Shown here one piece after another: positions 38,805 to 49,589 of a stretch of 64,000 nt of DNA. The stretch is from Piper betle (taxonomy: Eukaryota; Streptophyta; Magnoliopsida; Piperales; Piperaceae): positions 39,797 through 103,796 of the forward strand of contig JAURVB010014818.1 in NCBI GenBank assembly GCA_033002965.1, written 5' to 3'. Every line of letters starts with the position of its first letter. Positions within the stretch are counted from its first letter, which is position 1. The translations under genes were made by a program, and so were the position numbers. The notes beneath the pieces were generated by a model. The model saw only the letters and a list, made by a program, of their open reading frames with translations. It was not told where the DNA came from and searched no databases.

Positions 38805-41800
38805 ATGTCTCTTTGTCTAGGTACTTTAGAATCAGAAAGATTAAAAGGACGTGGCATTGTAAGTTCTCATCAGCAATTTGTAATTTTTCTTTGTCATCAT
38901 TAATCTCATTAGAGTAGAGGAGGATTTGGAAGAATAAGCTAGTATATGCATGTTGATAGCATTGCTAGTGATTGCTGATTAATTATAGCATTTTTGTCTT
39001 AGGAAATAATTGAGGCCATGGACTTAGAGAGAGAAGGGTATGTGGACTGGAAAGGAAGATCAATGGCTTCAAGAAAACATAATAAAAATGGGGGAGCCAC
39101 TATTGTTTGCTGTAAGTATATTTTTGGTAGCTTACTTTCAGTGCTTCGCCTGCTCTATGCAAATCTTTTTTGTATAGCATATGTGGGCAAGAATAATTTA
39201 TACAAGTCCGGTTCATGAAAATTTTGAGCTAGACAAATTAAATAACTAGGTTACTTATAAGAAGTATCTCACCAAGCAAGATTTATGGATAAGAAACTTT
39301 CCAATTAAAGTTTTAACTTACTTTAATGTGTTTCGTATTTCTAACTTTTTTGTAAAATTATTGTCAAAATAATTAAAAACATTTAAACAGAAGGGACAGG
39401 TGCTAGCTACGTCCCGGATTTATAATTTGGAGAAAACCCATTTAAATACATATGCAGTTTAATTTTAGAACTATGAATTAGAAGAGTAATATATTAAAGG
39501 CAAGGAAAGTTAATTAAACAGGCCTTTCACTAGCTAGTTGATCAATTTGATGATTTGTGATTGTTTTGTGCAGTGGTTGAGGTGCTGGAAAACATGGTTT
39601 TCATATCAAATGCATCAAACCTGGTGACATATTTTCATTCATGGATGAACTACTCACTGGTGCAATCAGCCAACATGCTTACCAACTACATGGGCACTTG
39701 CTTCCTCCTCACCTTGTTTGGTGGCTTTGTCTCTGACACTTTGATCACCAGGTTCTCTGCTGTCATCACTTTTGGCCTCATTGAGCTCACTGTAAGACCT
39801 TCTCCCCCATTCAACTCGGATCTTATTAACCCTTCCTAACTAATAACTAATAAAGTACAATTTTTAATTACATAAATCACCAAGAGCCGTGACAAATTTG
39901 TCACTGCTATTTTGCCACGAAAAACCAGAGGTAAAATCCGTGACAAAGTTCTATTATTGCATGCTGAGGTCCATTTGCCGTGGGATTGCACATGACAAAT
40001 GGCTTTTTCCCGCAAGTCATTTTGATGATATATATTTATAATATATATAATATAGATACCATATAGCTAGGTTCTAAATCTACTCATTACATTTAATTTT
40101 AATTTGAACCTATACATTACTACAAGAAAACATAGTTTAACTGACAATAGATTTGTTACTGAAGCTCCAAATTTTATCACTACAACCCCCTCAAGAAAAA
40201 AATTCTTCATTACTATTATTGATTTGTCATCAATTATGATCTCTAAAATTAGTATCCGCATTGCCATGTATAAATTTATGTCAAATCTCAGAAAGCATAA
40301 TTTGTTTCGTTTAACTGGTTTCACTTGCCATTATGCCACAGGGCCTAATCATCTTAGGCATACAAGCCCACTTCAACGGACTACATCCGGACGCCGGGCA
40401 GAGTCCATCTGGAGTACAGGCGGCCATGCTTTATGCCGGGCTGTATGCCACCGCCACCGGAGTGGGCGGCATCAAGTCATCGTTACCGGCACATGGCGCC
40501 GACCAGTTCGAGCACTCGGACAGGCGGCTTGTGTCGGTCTTCTTCAATTGGTTCTTCTTCTCCCTCTGCTCCGGCGGTTTGCTGGCCGTGACCGTGTTAG
40601 TTTGGGTGCAAGAGACCAAAGGATGGCAATGGAGCTTTGGTGTATCAGCTGCCGCCCTTACCACTGCACTCTGTTTGTTTTCTGCCGGGCTTTCTTGGTA
40701 TCGCCATAAGATATTGATAGGAAGCCCATTTGGTCGCATTTTGAAGGTACTATTAATTTAATTTAATGAGCAAAAATAATTAGCAATTGCATGCTTTCTT
40801 ATACACTTCCTCCTTGTATATCATCAATAATACAATAAAAATAATAATTAACATATGTCTTCTCTAAACTAATTTAGAATCTTTTGGAGGTCTTCCGTCC
40901 GATTCGTAGTCTTGGTGGATTACCTCATATTGGGCAATCCCCGTACTCTTCTTTAGACTCTCGAATCTGGTTATGATCGTTTCTTTTAATTTTACAACGT
41001 CAAATTCCTGAAATTCTAATACTAAGGGTCGGTGTGTATGAGGCATGCAAAAAAATTAGTGCTTTTGTATTTACATTTTATAATACTGCTTGAAATGGTG
41101 CACGACCATAAAAGAGATACACATTAATTTTATATAAAGACTCTTATTCAATAGAAAGATGGATGCTATAACGATTTAATTTGGTCTTGTTTTCTTTGTT
41201 GTATTTTGATTAGTTGAATGTTCAACTTTTAGTCAATGCTCGATTTTTGGCATCGCTTATAACTAAGAGTTCCTAGGTTTATGAGTTAGGTCAAAATGTG
41301 CTTATACTGTGATCAATTACTTGGGCGTTTTAAAAAATTAGACAATTTGTACCATTGAAACAAATGCAACTAGCATCGTCTATAATATGCAGGTATTGGT
41401 TTCGACGGCTAAAAACTGGAAGACCACCCCGACAACAGTTATAAACATTGATGTTCCTCAGGGCAGAAACAGAAGAAGATTCAGGTGAGAGGACACATTA
41501 TGTACATATTTATGTTTACATGTTTTCATGTCATATTATTTATGATATATCACCATTTTTTGGGTTCATGATGGGATCAATGTGGAATGACATTGCAGGT
41601 TCCTAGACAAAGCAGTTAATAGTGATGGCATTACAATATCACAAGTAGAGGAAACAAGGGCCTTCCTATCTCTTCTCCCCATCTTTTTGAGCACAGTTAT
41701 GATGAACTGCTGCTTGGCCCAGCTCCAGACCTTCTCGGTCCAACAGGGCCAAAACATGAACCGAACCCTATTCCACAAGTTTCAAATTCCCACCGCCTCA

Positions 41801-42340
41801 CTCACCACTCTCCCCCTACTAGTCATGCTCCTCTCCGTCATCCTCTACGATCGCTGCCTCTCCGTTCTAATCCATCGGGCCTTCGTCAAGGACGGCACCA
41901 TGCCACCACTGCATCGGATAGGCTTCGGGCTACTCCTCACCTCCGTCGCGATGGTGGTCGCTGCCTTTGTCGAGGCCAAGCGACGAGAGGGATCGGTGAC
42001 ACTAAGTGTGATGTGGTTGGGGTGGCAATACCTCTTATTAGGCGTCTCGGACATGTTCACATTGGCGGGTATGCTTGAGTTCTTCTACTTGGAGGCCCCT
42101 CATAGCATGAGGAGTGTGTGCACAGCTTTGTCATGGTGCTCGACCGCGCTAGGTTACTTCCTCAGCTCGTTGCTGGTCACCCTCGCCAACACAGTGAGCT
42201 GCATGTTCAGGTCCCGCGAGTGGCTTGATCGGGACGATCTGAACCGGAGCCGGTTGGACCTCTTCTACGCCCTACTCTCGGCTCTCAATTTTGTCAACTT
42301 TCTTAACTATTTGTACTGGGCTAAGTGGTATCATAAATAA
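38805..42340 (+). CDS. NPF (NRT1/PTR family) transporter, NPF4-like
   Basis: Proton-coupled major-facilitator transporter for nitrate, peptides or hormones; the plasma membrane is usual. Exons 38805-38858, 39003-39111, 39574-39791, 40342-40746, 41393-41484, 41599-42340; phases close exactly (539 residues). If translation starts at 39018 ('MDLEREGYVDWKGR') it is 516 residues; both are a little short of the usual 550-600. Visible blocks: 'VEVLENMVFISNASNLVTYF' (TM1), 'TNYMGTCFLLTLFGGFVSD', 'GVGGIKSSLPAHGADQFE', 'VFFNWFFFSLCSGGLLAV', 'QGQNMNR' and the C-terminal 'FLNYLYWAKWYHK'. The TM1 motif is ExxEN, not the ExxER/K of proton-coupled peptide/nitrate carriers, as in NPF4 members, several of which move abscisic acid or gibberellin. 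Subfamily and substrate are inferred. No lesion seen. Confidence 0.9.
39840..40335. mobile_element. Possible CACTA-like remnant in NPF intron 3
   Basis: 'ACTACAAGAAAACA' at about 40116 resembles the CACTACAAGAAA tip of plant CACTA elements, and GTGACAAA/TTTGTCAC-type motifs recur on both sides (39885-39990, 40140-40230), like subterminal repeats. No second end or 3-bp target duplication was found. Confidence 0.3.
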
Positions 42341-42855
42341 AGTACATTGGGAAGGTTTGAGTATGTTAATGTTGAATGGCCTCTCTTCTATATTTCTTCT
42401 TGCCTGAGGTGTAACGAGATCCTAATTCACAATAAGTTTGCACTTTAGTATCCTGAAAAAAATACCCAACAAAAAAATAATATTAAACTCTCCACTCATT
42501 AAGAGGACAAAGACATATCTAACACAAGGTAAGGATATCAAATTTACCAATAACATAACCTATCAAAGCAAATCGAGGGAACTAAAAAGAAAAAAAGTAA
42601 GCCTAACAACATTGCCCAAGCACCCCCACAACATTGTCTGTATTAAGCAATTCTATAATTGATGCTTCCACGAGTAGAGAAAACATGCAAGCATACTGAA
42701 CCTAGAACATGAAGTTTCTATCTAGAAAGCCAGACACCTACTTAACCTGTCTATACAACTAATCAAAAGATGGGTCTTTTCCACTCTCACAAAGTATGAT
42801 ACCTGCAGACGACAAGCTCCATGGAGATCGCAGGTTCACTCAGAAGAAAATAAGT
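42341..42855. other. NPF 3' UTR and intergenic DNA
   Basis: Starts with the 3' UTR that is also present at 33390-33425. No other gene supported. Confidence 0.5.
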
Positions 42856-43850
42856 TCACAATCTGGGTAAATCATATTTAGATAGCATTTCTTCATCACA
42901 ATCGGGATACTCACATTCATGTTGACAAGAAGACATGTCTCGGAGTTTTTCGAATAAAGTCAAAATGTTGATGGCATTCATCTGAGCCCAGGGTGTGCCA
43001 GTCTCAGAAAGCTGTAAAAGGCTTCCATGGACATTTTTCATCTGCTTTGACCTCTTCTAGATTAGACAGATCATTGGGACAAATTGCAGAGACGATCACA
43101 ATCGCATTCTCCCGAATTTTCTCATTCTTTTCCCGACGAATGGCTTCTAGCAAGAATTTCACACCCCCTGCTTGGCCATTTCGTCCAAAGCGTTCTTTTC
43201 TGTGGCCAAAATCAAAAGTAGTTTAATCATAGCATCATCCAAAACACCTTCAATCACCACATTTGCAATCACACCCACTGCTCCGGACACAACTGCCTTT
43301 CCTTTGTTCAGATTCAGTGAACACAAGCTAAAAATGGTAGTTGCAGCATTTGTCTTAGCAAAAATATCTCCTTCCTTCAAAAGCAATGCAAGTGGATCCA
43401 TGACATCAAATTTCCCGATCAAATACTTCACGGAGTCTAAAACAGACAACGAACAAATAACACCAGCTGCACTGCTTCGAACTTGCATGCTCCCTCTTTC
43501 ACGACTTCCAGTATGAGAGGGATGACATTGTGCTTGCCTGCAACCAATTTCCTGGTATCCTCTTTTTTAAGTAAGTCAAATTATGAATGGTAGTCACCAA
43601 ATCTTCCTGCATTTCACAGTCTGCACTAGATTGGGACAACACTGTCAGCAACACCGGTAAAGCATCCTCGACATCTGCATTTAGAAATTTGATAGGAGTG
43701 TTTGCATTCGTGAGATGAGTACATTAACCTTTGCTTCTTTGGAAGTGGACTTTGAGTGGTAATCTCATCACTTTCTCTTCAATTTTATCCCGATCATTCC
43801 TCTTGTTTTTGCAACAAGACCTTTCTCCCTCGTCGAATGGGTATTGTCTT
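42856..43850 (-). pseudogene. ARM-repeat protein (probably plant U-box type), multiply frameshifted
   Basis: The minus strand encodes armadillo-repeat sequence: 'VRSSAAGVICSLSVLDSVK', 'LLKEGDIFAKTNAATTIFSL', 'GVKFLLEAIRREKNEKIREN', 'GTPWAQMNAINILTLFEKLR'. These fit the C-terminal ARM region of plant U-box ubiquitin ligases. The frame changes at least at about 43560, 43490, 43165 (a G run one base short) and 43020 (an A run one base long). No U-box is seen upstream; the part near 43740-43830 reads like a linker ('EEKVMRLPLKVHFQRSK'). It is non-functional as it stands. Confidence 0.7.
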
Positions 43851-43989
43851 TCTTGCTGTAAAACCTATAACATAAGGATAACACAACAGCATACAAACCT
43901 TATTTATGTAGAAATAAATAAATTTATTTCACTAATCGCCATGCAAAGGACATACATTGGAAACTTCATTCATGCATCATAAGAACATT

Positions 43990-46799
43990 GAAATGTCTGG
44001 GAAGTACAAAAGTGAGAAATTTACAGATTTTATTTTTTAAAAAATTTCTAATGAACATCACATGTACAACCCATAATCCAAATTAATAAACAAACTAATC
44101 AAAGTCAGAAAAAATAAATGCAAAAAAGAAACGATTTTCTTTAGGTTAGAACAAATTTAAATATCTAATTCGCTTATTGACGAGTATGAGGTACGACTGT
44201 TTCAACGATACGCTATACCGGACTTAATATTTAATTATATTACTATAACTTCAACAAGAAAAAAATTGCAGGACTTTTACATAATTTCTCAATCAACATT
44301 TTTATACCTTTTGAAAACATCATCATGCAAGTTTGTAGCAATACAGTGACACAATGGTAATGCGACGACCAAACGAAGAAGATGATCAAAAGAAACAAAG
44401 GAACACAGGAAGAAACAGTATTCCACAGTTAAAACTCAATACAAGAACACAAAGCTCAAGATTGGCGAAAAAATCAGTCAAGAATATAAGCATATAAGGA
44501 GTAGATCAACAAAATGACATAGGCGTTTGGTTACATTAGAAAATTTTAGATGAGATCTCTAGGAAATTTTGTTACAGTTTTTGATTTGTTACAATTATTA
44601 AAAGTGACAAAATTTATAAAATTAGGTTTGGCAAGTTACAGTCATTTATAAAAATTCTAACTGACTATTTGGAAGCATTAAAAAATATTTTAAAATCAAC
44701 TATTATATCGACCATTGTGCAGTAAGAAAAAATAGTGTATGATAAACCAAATAATATTACATATCTTTTATCTATTTAATTATGCACAAATAATAGTACT
44801 TATAACATGTTAAATTTTATTTAAACCAAATGCAAACATATCAATTTCAATTAACAACCACCATTATAAATAAACAAAAATAAAAAAACCAATAACACAA
44901 CAATTCCAAATGTAGGTTAACAAAATATAAAATAAATTTCGAATCCTCATACAAATAAATAGTAAATATAAAAGGAAATACAAAAAAAAAATTATGGGCA
45001 AGTATTATAGTATGTAATCAAACAAATAGGTAACTTATGATGATGTGCAGAGAAAAAACAAAATCTCACTCGCAATTGATCAAGAGGATGGCGGTTAACA
45101 TAGATTGATGGCGGACCAGCGGTATTCGCCAGCGGCTAAGCAAATGCGCCTGGCCAAGGCTTTATTTAAGACCTCCCTTATTCACGTAAAAGAGATAAGA
45201 GACAACGTAAACAAGAGACGTTGTAAACAAATAAATTTATTTAACTAAACAGCCTTACATGTCATTGCAATCTGAAGGTTAATGAGACAATGAGAACTCC
45301 GTAGATATTAAATAAGAAATGTTTCTCATGAACATAATATGTACACCATAAAAATATAAAACAGGCACATAATCTAAATCGATAAGTCAGAGAAAATAAA
45401 ATGCAAAATGGAAAAATTCTTATAGATTATATCAAATTCAAATATCATAGAGGATTTTTGATAGATATGCAGGAGTGTAAATGACTTGGTTATGATTCAG
45501 TCAAAATCATTACCATAAGCATTTACCATTATAAAATTTTTAGCAAAAGAAGTTAATAAGTTGGTGACATAAATAAGTTTTCTATATTTTACTGTCAGTT
45601 AAACGGGTAAAATATAGTTAAATTGGTTAAAAATTGTAAATCATAAATTCAACTTCATTAATTTGGTTAAAAGTTAAGTTAATTAAAATATTTTTTCATT
45701 CACAATATATAAAATATTCCAACCATGGATCTAAACTATGTAATCTAGTATTAGAAATTATAAAACTAATAAATAAATAATTTAAAATAAGTAAATCATC
45801 AAATTATACTTTTAGCAATTAAATGTTTCAAGATCAATGTTAAGATAGATATAAATTTTACAGTTATATATAAAATAATTAAATGATATTTGGTTAAATA
45901 TCTAAATCGATTAAGGTAGAGCTTTATTTTATTAATATTTATATTTAAAGTCGGTTTGGTTAAATTAATTAAATTTTTAACTATTTTTTATATGGTGAAT
46001 AAATCTTTACTATTTTTGTTCAATTTAATTCAGAATCACCAATAAATTGATAAATCGAATCACAATTTACTGTGTGACAGATTTACGGTGCTATTATATA
46101 CCAAACTTAAATTTTAATTATATTATCACAACTCCAAAGAGAAAAAAATTTGCAAGTCTCCCCTAATATCTCAACTAACATTCTCATACCTATTTGAAAA
46201 CAATCATCATGCAAATTTGTCGTAATAGAGAATACAAATGTAATGCAACCACGAAGAGATGAAGAAGGTGAAGAAATTCAACACAGGAACACAAGCAAAA
46301 ATGGTATCCCATAGTTAAAATTCTATGCAAGAACACAATCCTCTAGATCACCAATCGATTGAATTTGAGAAGCATATAGTAGAGAACCAATCAAACTTTA
46401 TCTAACAAACTTAGCATATACAACTTGAAGTATATATAAGCATACAAGGGAGCAAATAAACAAAGTCACACAATCAATTAGGTTCGGCCATCAGAATGGG
46501 CGAAAGGAAAACAAGGTTCAAAATCCGGTGAATTAGTGGAATGATAATCATCACAAATCTCCTAAATTTATAGGGATTTTTTTTGTATTTGCAAAACCTT
46601 AACAACCACCATGTAGGTTGATTGTTAAGGATTCGATCGTCCATTAGACCTTTGTCTTAAACTTCATAATTGGAAATGAATTGAAGATTCAGACTAACAG
46701 AATAAGGATTTTTATATTTAGAAACAAAGAAACTCATGATCCTCATTTGCTGATCAGTTTTTATTAAAAAAAGTAGACTTACCGAAACATCAAAAATAC
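43990..46799. repeat. Left unit of the OXA1/U5 segmental duplication (non-coding part)
   Basis: AT-rich sequence that aligns in the same orientation with 49590-51600. Relative to that unit it carries two extra stretches, about 45030-45195 and about 45320-45870, which are deleted on the right. No gene is visible in it. Confidence 0.75.
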
Positions 46800-46815
46800 A
46801 TTTCCAAATGAATTG

Positions 46816-46953
46816 ATGGGGCTTCAATCTGAAAGAGAAAGAAGCCCTCCAAAAATATTTGTATGCCGCTTGAAAGTGGCGAGCACACGGTATTCTTTAG
46901 TAAAAGGCGAAAGAATAGTTCGCTCTGTGCTCACCACACGGCTCCATGACTTT
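46816..46953 (-). ncRNA. U5: U5 spliceosomal snRNA, copy 1
   Basis: U5 snRNA aligns the exons in the spliceosome through loop 1. The minus strand has 'TTCTTTCGCCTTTTACTAAA' (within 46891-46917): the invariant U5 loop 1 (CGCCUUUUACU) closed by a perfect ATTCTTT/AAAGAAT stem. Further out TGGTGAGCAC pairs with GTGCTCGCCA. Then comes an Sm-like site AAATATTTTTGGAG (about 46844-46858) and a 3' hairpin with arms GGGCTTC/GAAGCCC (46819-46842). The USE and TATA boxes upstream fit transcription by Pol II. The ends are estimates: the 5' end from TATA spacing, the 3' end from the hairpin. A 105-codon open frame across it is accidental. Confidence 0.88.
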
Positions 46954-46973
46954 GCCCGTTGCCCATCAACCCG

Positions 46974-47024
46974 TATATAGAGACCTTGGCTCATAGCATT
47001 GGCCATTCTTTGTCGATGTGGGAT
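46974..47024 (-). promoter_or_regulatory. Plant snRNA promoter (USE + TATA) of U5 copy 1
   Basis: ATCCCACATCG at 47024-47014 (minus strand) is an exact match to the plant snRNA upstream sequence element RTCCCACATCG. CTATATAC with its TATA core at 46979-46974 follows after 34 nt. This spacing is the one established for Pol II-type plant snRNA genes (the Pol III U6 type is about 10 nt shorter), agreeing with U5. Confidence 0.88.
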
Positions 47025-47149
47025 CTTTGCATTCGTCCCTTGTGGTACCCAATGCCAAATATCAAGAGGTGATGTACAACCACTGCTCCTTTTGTGGATC
47101 ATATCTACAATATCGATCACACACTTGCCGTAAAATATCATGCTATAAA

Positions 47150-47750
47150 TTTTTACACCAATGATTCATAAACGTGTAAATGTTTAGATGAAAATTTGAC
47201 ATGATCTAAGCCACATCAGATTAGCACCCCTAAACCTGACTTCGAAGAGATAAGATTTCTGAAAGAACTCGTGTCAGCACTACAAAACATGCAGGTTATT
47301 ATGATAAAGTAAAGCCACAAAACTAATTAATCAGCGCTGCAAATGAAGTGCCTTTTTTGTGATCTTCACATTCAAGGTAAAAGAAGCAGAAAAAAATTCT
47401 AACTTCGAAATAGCCAAGAATTATAACACAAGTTCATGTCATTGTGCATGATATTTCTTAAACCTAATCAAGACATAAAAATGAATCTGTCAAGAACTAT
47501 TTAGATAATACAAGGTTTGTTTCAAATTTCCACTGATTACTCAAAAGAATAATTTTTCATGACCCTCAAACAATGCCAGTACTCGTACAATAAGTTAGTC
47601 CATACCGCTAAAAATTTTCAACTACAAATCTCATAAACATCCTACTGTTGTATGGGGACCCCCAACTTTCATTCCCTTTCCATAATTAATCAGGGAATAA
47701 TTATTTCGCAAAAATCACCCAGTCAGAAAAAAACCAAGATAAGAACGCGG
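47150..47750. other. Duplicated spacer between U5 copy 1 and the OXA1 3'-end fragment
   Basis: Nearly identical to 51967-52560. No gene is seen beyond the snRNA promoter at its left edge. Confidence 0.6.
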
Positions 47751-48055
47751 ATTATCTTTTGGATTTCTTTCTTCCTTTCACTTTTTTTCCAAATTCTGTA
47801 TCCGTTGATTAATTACTGCAGATGATGAAATTTTCCTCTCTGGAGATGTAGGTGTCTGCTCAGCTGATACTTGTTTAGTTGATGGGAGAACCTTTGACTT
47901 ATTCTAGCGTGATATTGAATTATATATCATTATTATTCGTAATGACAATTATTAACGTGCATGACCTTTTCCAATTACCGAATTTATAGGCTTCTTGTTA
48001 GTTCGATAATTACTTAGTTGACGGACGAGATTTCTTGGCTTGTTCCAGAACTGCC
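47750..48055 (-). pseudogene. Truncated 3' end of an OXA1 copy
   Basis: Aligns with 52555-52825, the C-terminal exon and stop region of the intact OXA1 gene. Homology ends abruptly at about 48055 within the stretch encoding 'EQAKKSRPSTK' in the full gene, where GC-rich foreign sequence begins. It has an extra insertion near 47905-47960, and the reading frame is not kept. Only the last part of the gene remains. Confidence 0.75.
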
Positions 48056-48600
48056 TGTTCCAGATTTCTTGGCAGGCGAGGGACGGCGAATGCCGAACAG
48101 TGGTTGTCTGCAGCCGAACAGCAGGGGGAGGACGAGTGCTTGTTTCTGACAATCACGGCGAGGAGAGGAGAGCTTCAACGTGATCACGATGGTCCGGCAA
48201 GGTGGCGGCGGCGTCTGCTCTGGCGACTCGCCGGAGGAGAAGAAAAAAGTGACGTTGGCGGCTTGGTGGGGGAGAGAAGGACGCCGGGAAGAGCGTGTAT
48301 AGGCTCGGAAGTGGGCCAAACCGGGGTGTTAGGGGACGGCCGAGCCCTAGAAGAGTGCAATACCGTCGTGTGAGGGGAGAAAAGGTGGTTGCTTTGGCCG
48401 TCCACGAACGGCTGTTCAAGTCATATGGATTTTGACGGTGATGAGGGAAGGAAGGCGATGACGAGGCGGCGGCACGAGGTGAGACCAGTGGTGGCCACGC
48501 CGGCGCTCCACAAACAGCGCAATGGCGGCGGCGGTGCAGGGTAGGGAGGGGAAAGATAGAGGATGAGAGGAGGGTAGGTCTGGCATGGTGTCACTGCTGC
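48056..48600. repeat. GC-rich module shared with 60540-60787 (inverted)
   Basis: 48362-48575 is the reverse complement of about 60540-60787 (for example 'CCCTCATCACCGTCAAAATC' and 'CCGCCGCCATTG' there), with few differences. The rest of the GC-rich block (48060-48360) has no partner in the window. Open frames have composition-driven sequences. Probably part of a composite transposon or captured host sequence. Confidence 0.6.
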
Positions 48601-49035
48601 CACTGCTGGCGGTGAGGACGCCGGTGGCGAAGTGTTGGGTGAAGATGGCGACGCGGGAGGGAAACAATCCGGGGAGTGAATCGGTCATATACAAAAATTT
48701 TAATTTAGTCAAAATCAATGGGTTATTAGTTATAAAGTATGTCATTTGGATATTATGGTGTTTATTTTCTTTTATAGGACTTTCCCGATTTTTTTGGATT
48801 TTTTTAGAATTTATTATGAGTTAGTTATTATTCTTAACTCTAGCTAGTACCGAGTCAAGTTTTATTTACAAATTTGCCACCGGCCACCCCTATACTTCTT
48901 ATCTCCCCCAAACCCCCGATACTTCTCCTCTTCACCCCCAAACCCTAGTCGCTGTTGATGCCACCTTACCGTTAGTCGACGCTGCCTAGCCCTGTTGTGC
49001 TGTCATCGTGTCATCTCAACCACTATCCAGCCGCT
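48601..49035. mobile_element. Truncated copy of the 59622-60470 MULE-like element (inverted)
   Basis: About 48686-49035 is the reverse complement of about 60010-60395, from 'gacgcaaaaat' to the 'ttttgactaaattaaaattt' block. The terminal repeats of the element at 59622-60470 are missing here, so it is a fragment. Confidence 0.65.
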
Positions 49036-49585
49036 GCGACGCAAAAATTGAAAGAAAGAGAAGAAGAAATTTCAGATTTACAAATCCAAATTCTTCAAAA
49101 AAATGAGGAAATCAAAAAGTTACAAGAACAGGTAATGGAAGCCAACTTCACTCTGGAAAGGTTTAGAAAAAAGGGCTTCCCAATCTGAAGAGAGACTTTG
49201 ATGCCTTAAGAGTACGACTAAAAATGCCTCAGTTCACCTGCTCTACTCTAAAATTGCTATTTAAAGCTTGTCCTGAATTAGAAGTGATTATTGCTGAAAA
49301 TGCCAAAAAATCCTTTTATGAAAAAATAATTGACCTTCAAAATTTTTTATTATCTTGTCATATCAATCCCTGTTATAGTGGTTTAAATATTACTCAAGAG
49401 TTTTTGCACTATATGGATTCTCCAGCCAAATTCTTAAAAACTCAAATTTATATGGGTCACTACACATTACCCAAAGAAAAGTTAATAAAAGTAATGAGTT
49501 ATGATACGATAGATTATATAATCTATTATAAATGAGAGGAAACTTTTATCTTTGGCAAAAAGATACAGATTGTGAATGGATGAGG
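49036..49585 (+). pseudogene. Orphan AT-rich coding fragment with coiled coil
   Basis: Two consecutive open stretches are not host-like in composition. 49036-49188 encodes a heptad-patterned coiled coil ('LKEREEEISDLQIQILQ', then 'NEEIKKLQEQVMEANF'). 49224-49535 encodes a 103-residue segment with 'FLLSCHINPCYSGLNITQEF'. They are separated by stops. The A-rich codon use resembles the pararetrovirus at 60.8-64 kb and both sit beside the same GC-rich module, so a viral or transposon origin is possible. I do not recognise the protein. Confidence 0.4.
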
Positions 49586-49589
49586 AAAA

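Noticed and set aside
46824..47141. 105-codon open frame repeated almost unchanged at 51641-51958, looking like a conserved small protein
   Set aside because: The conservation is explained by the U5 snRNA and its promoter: the frame runs over loop 1, the Sm site, the TATA and the USE.
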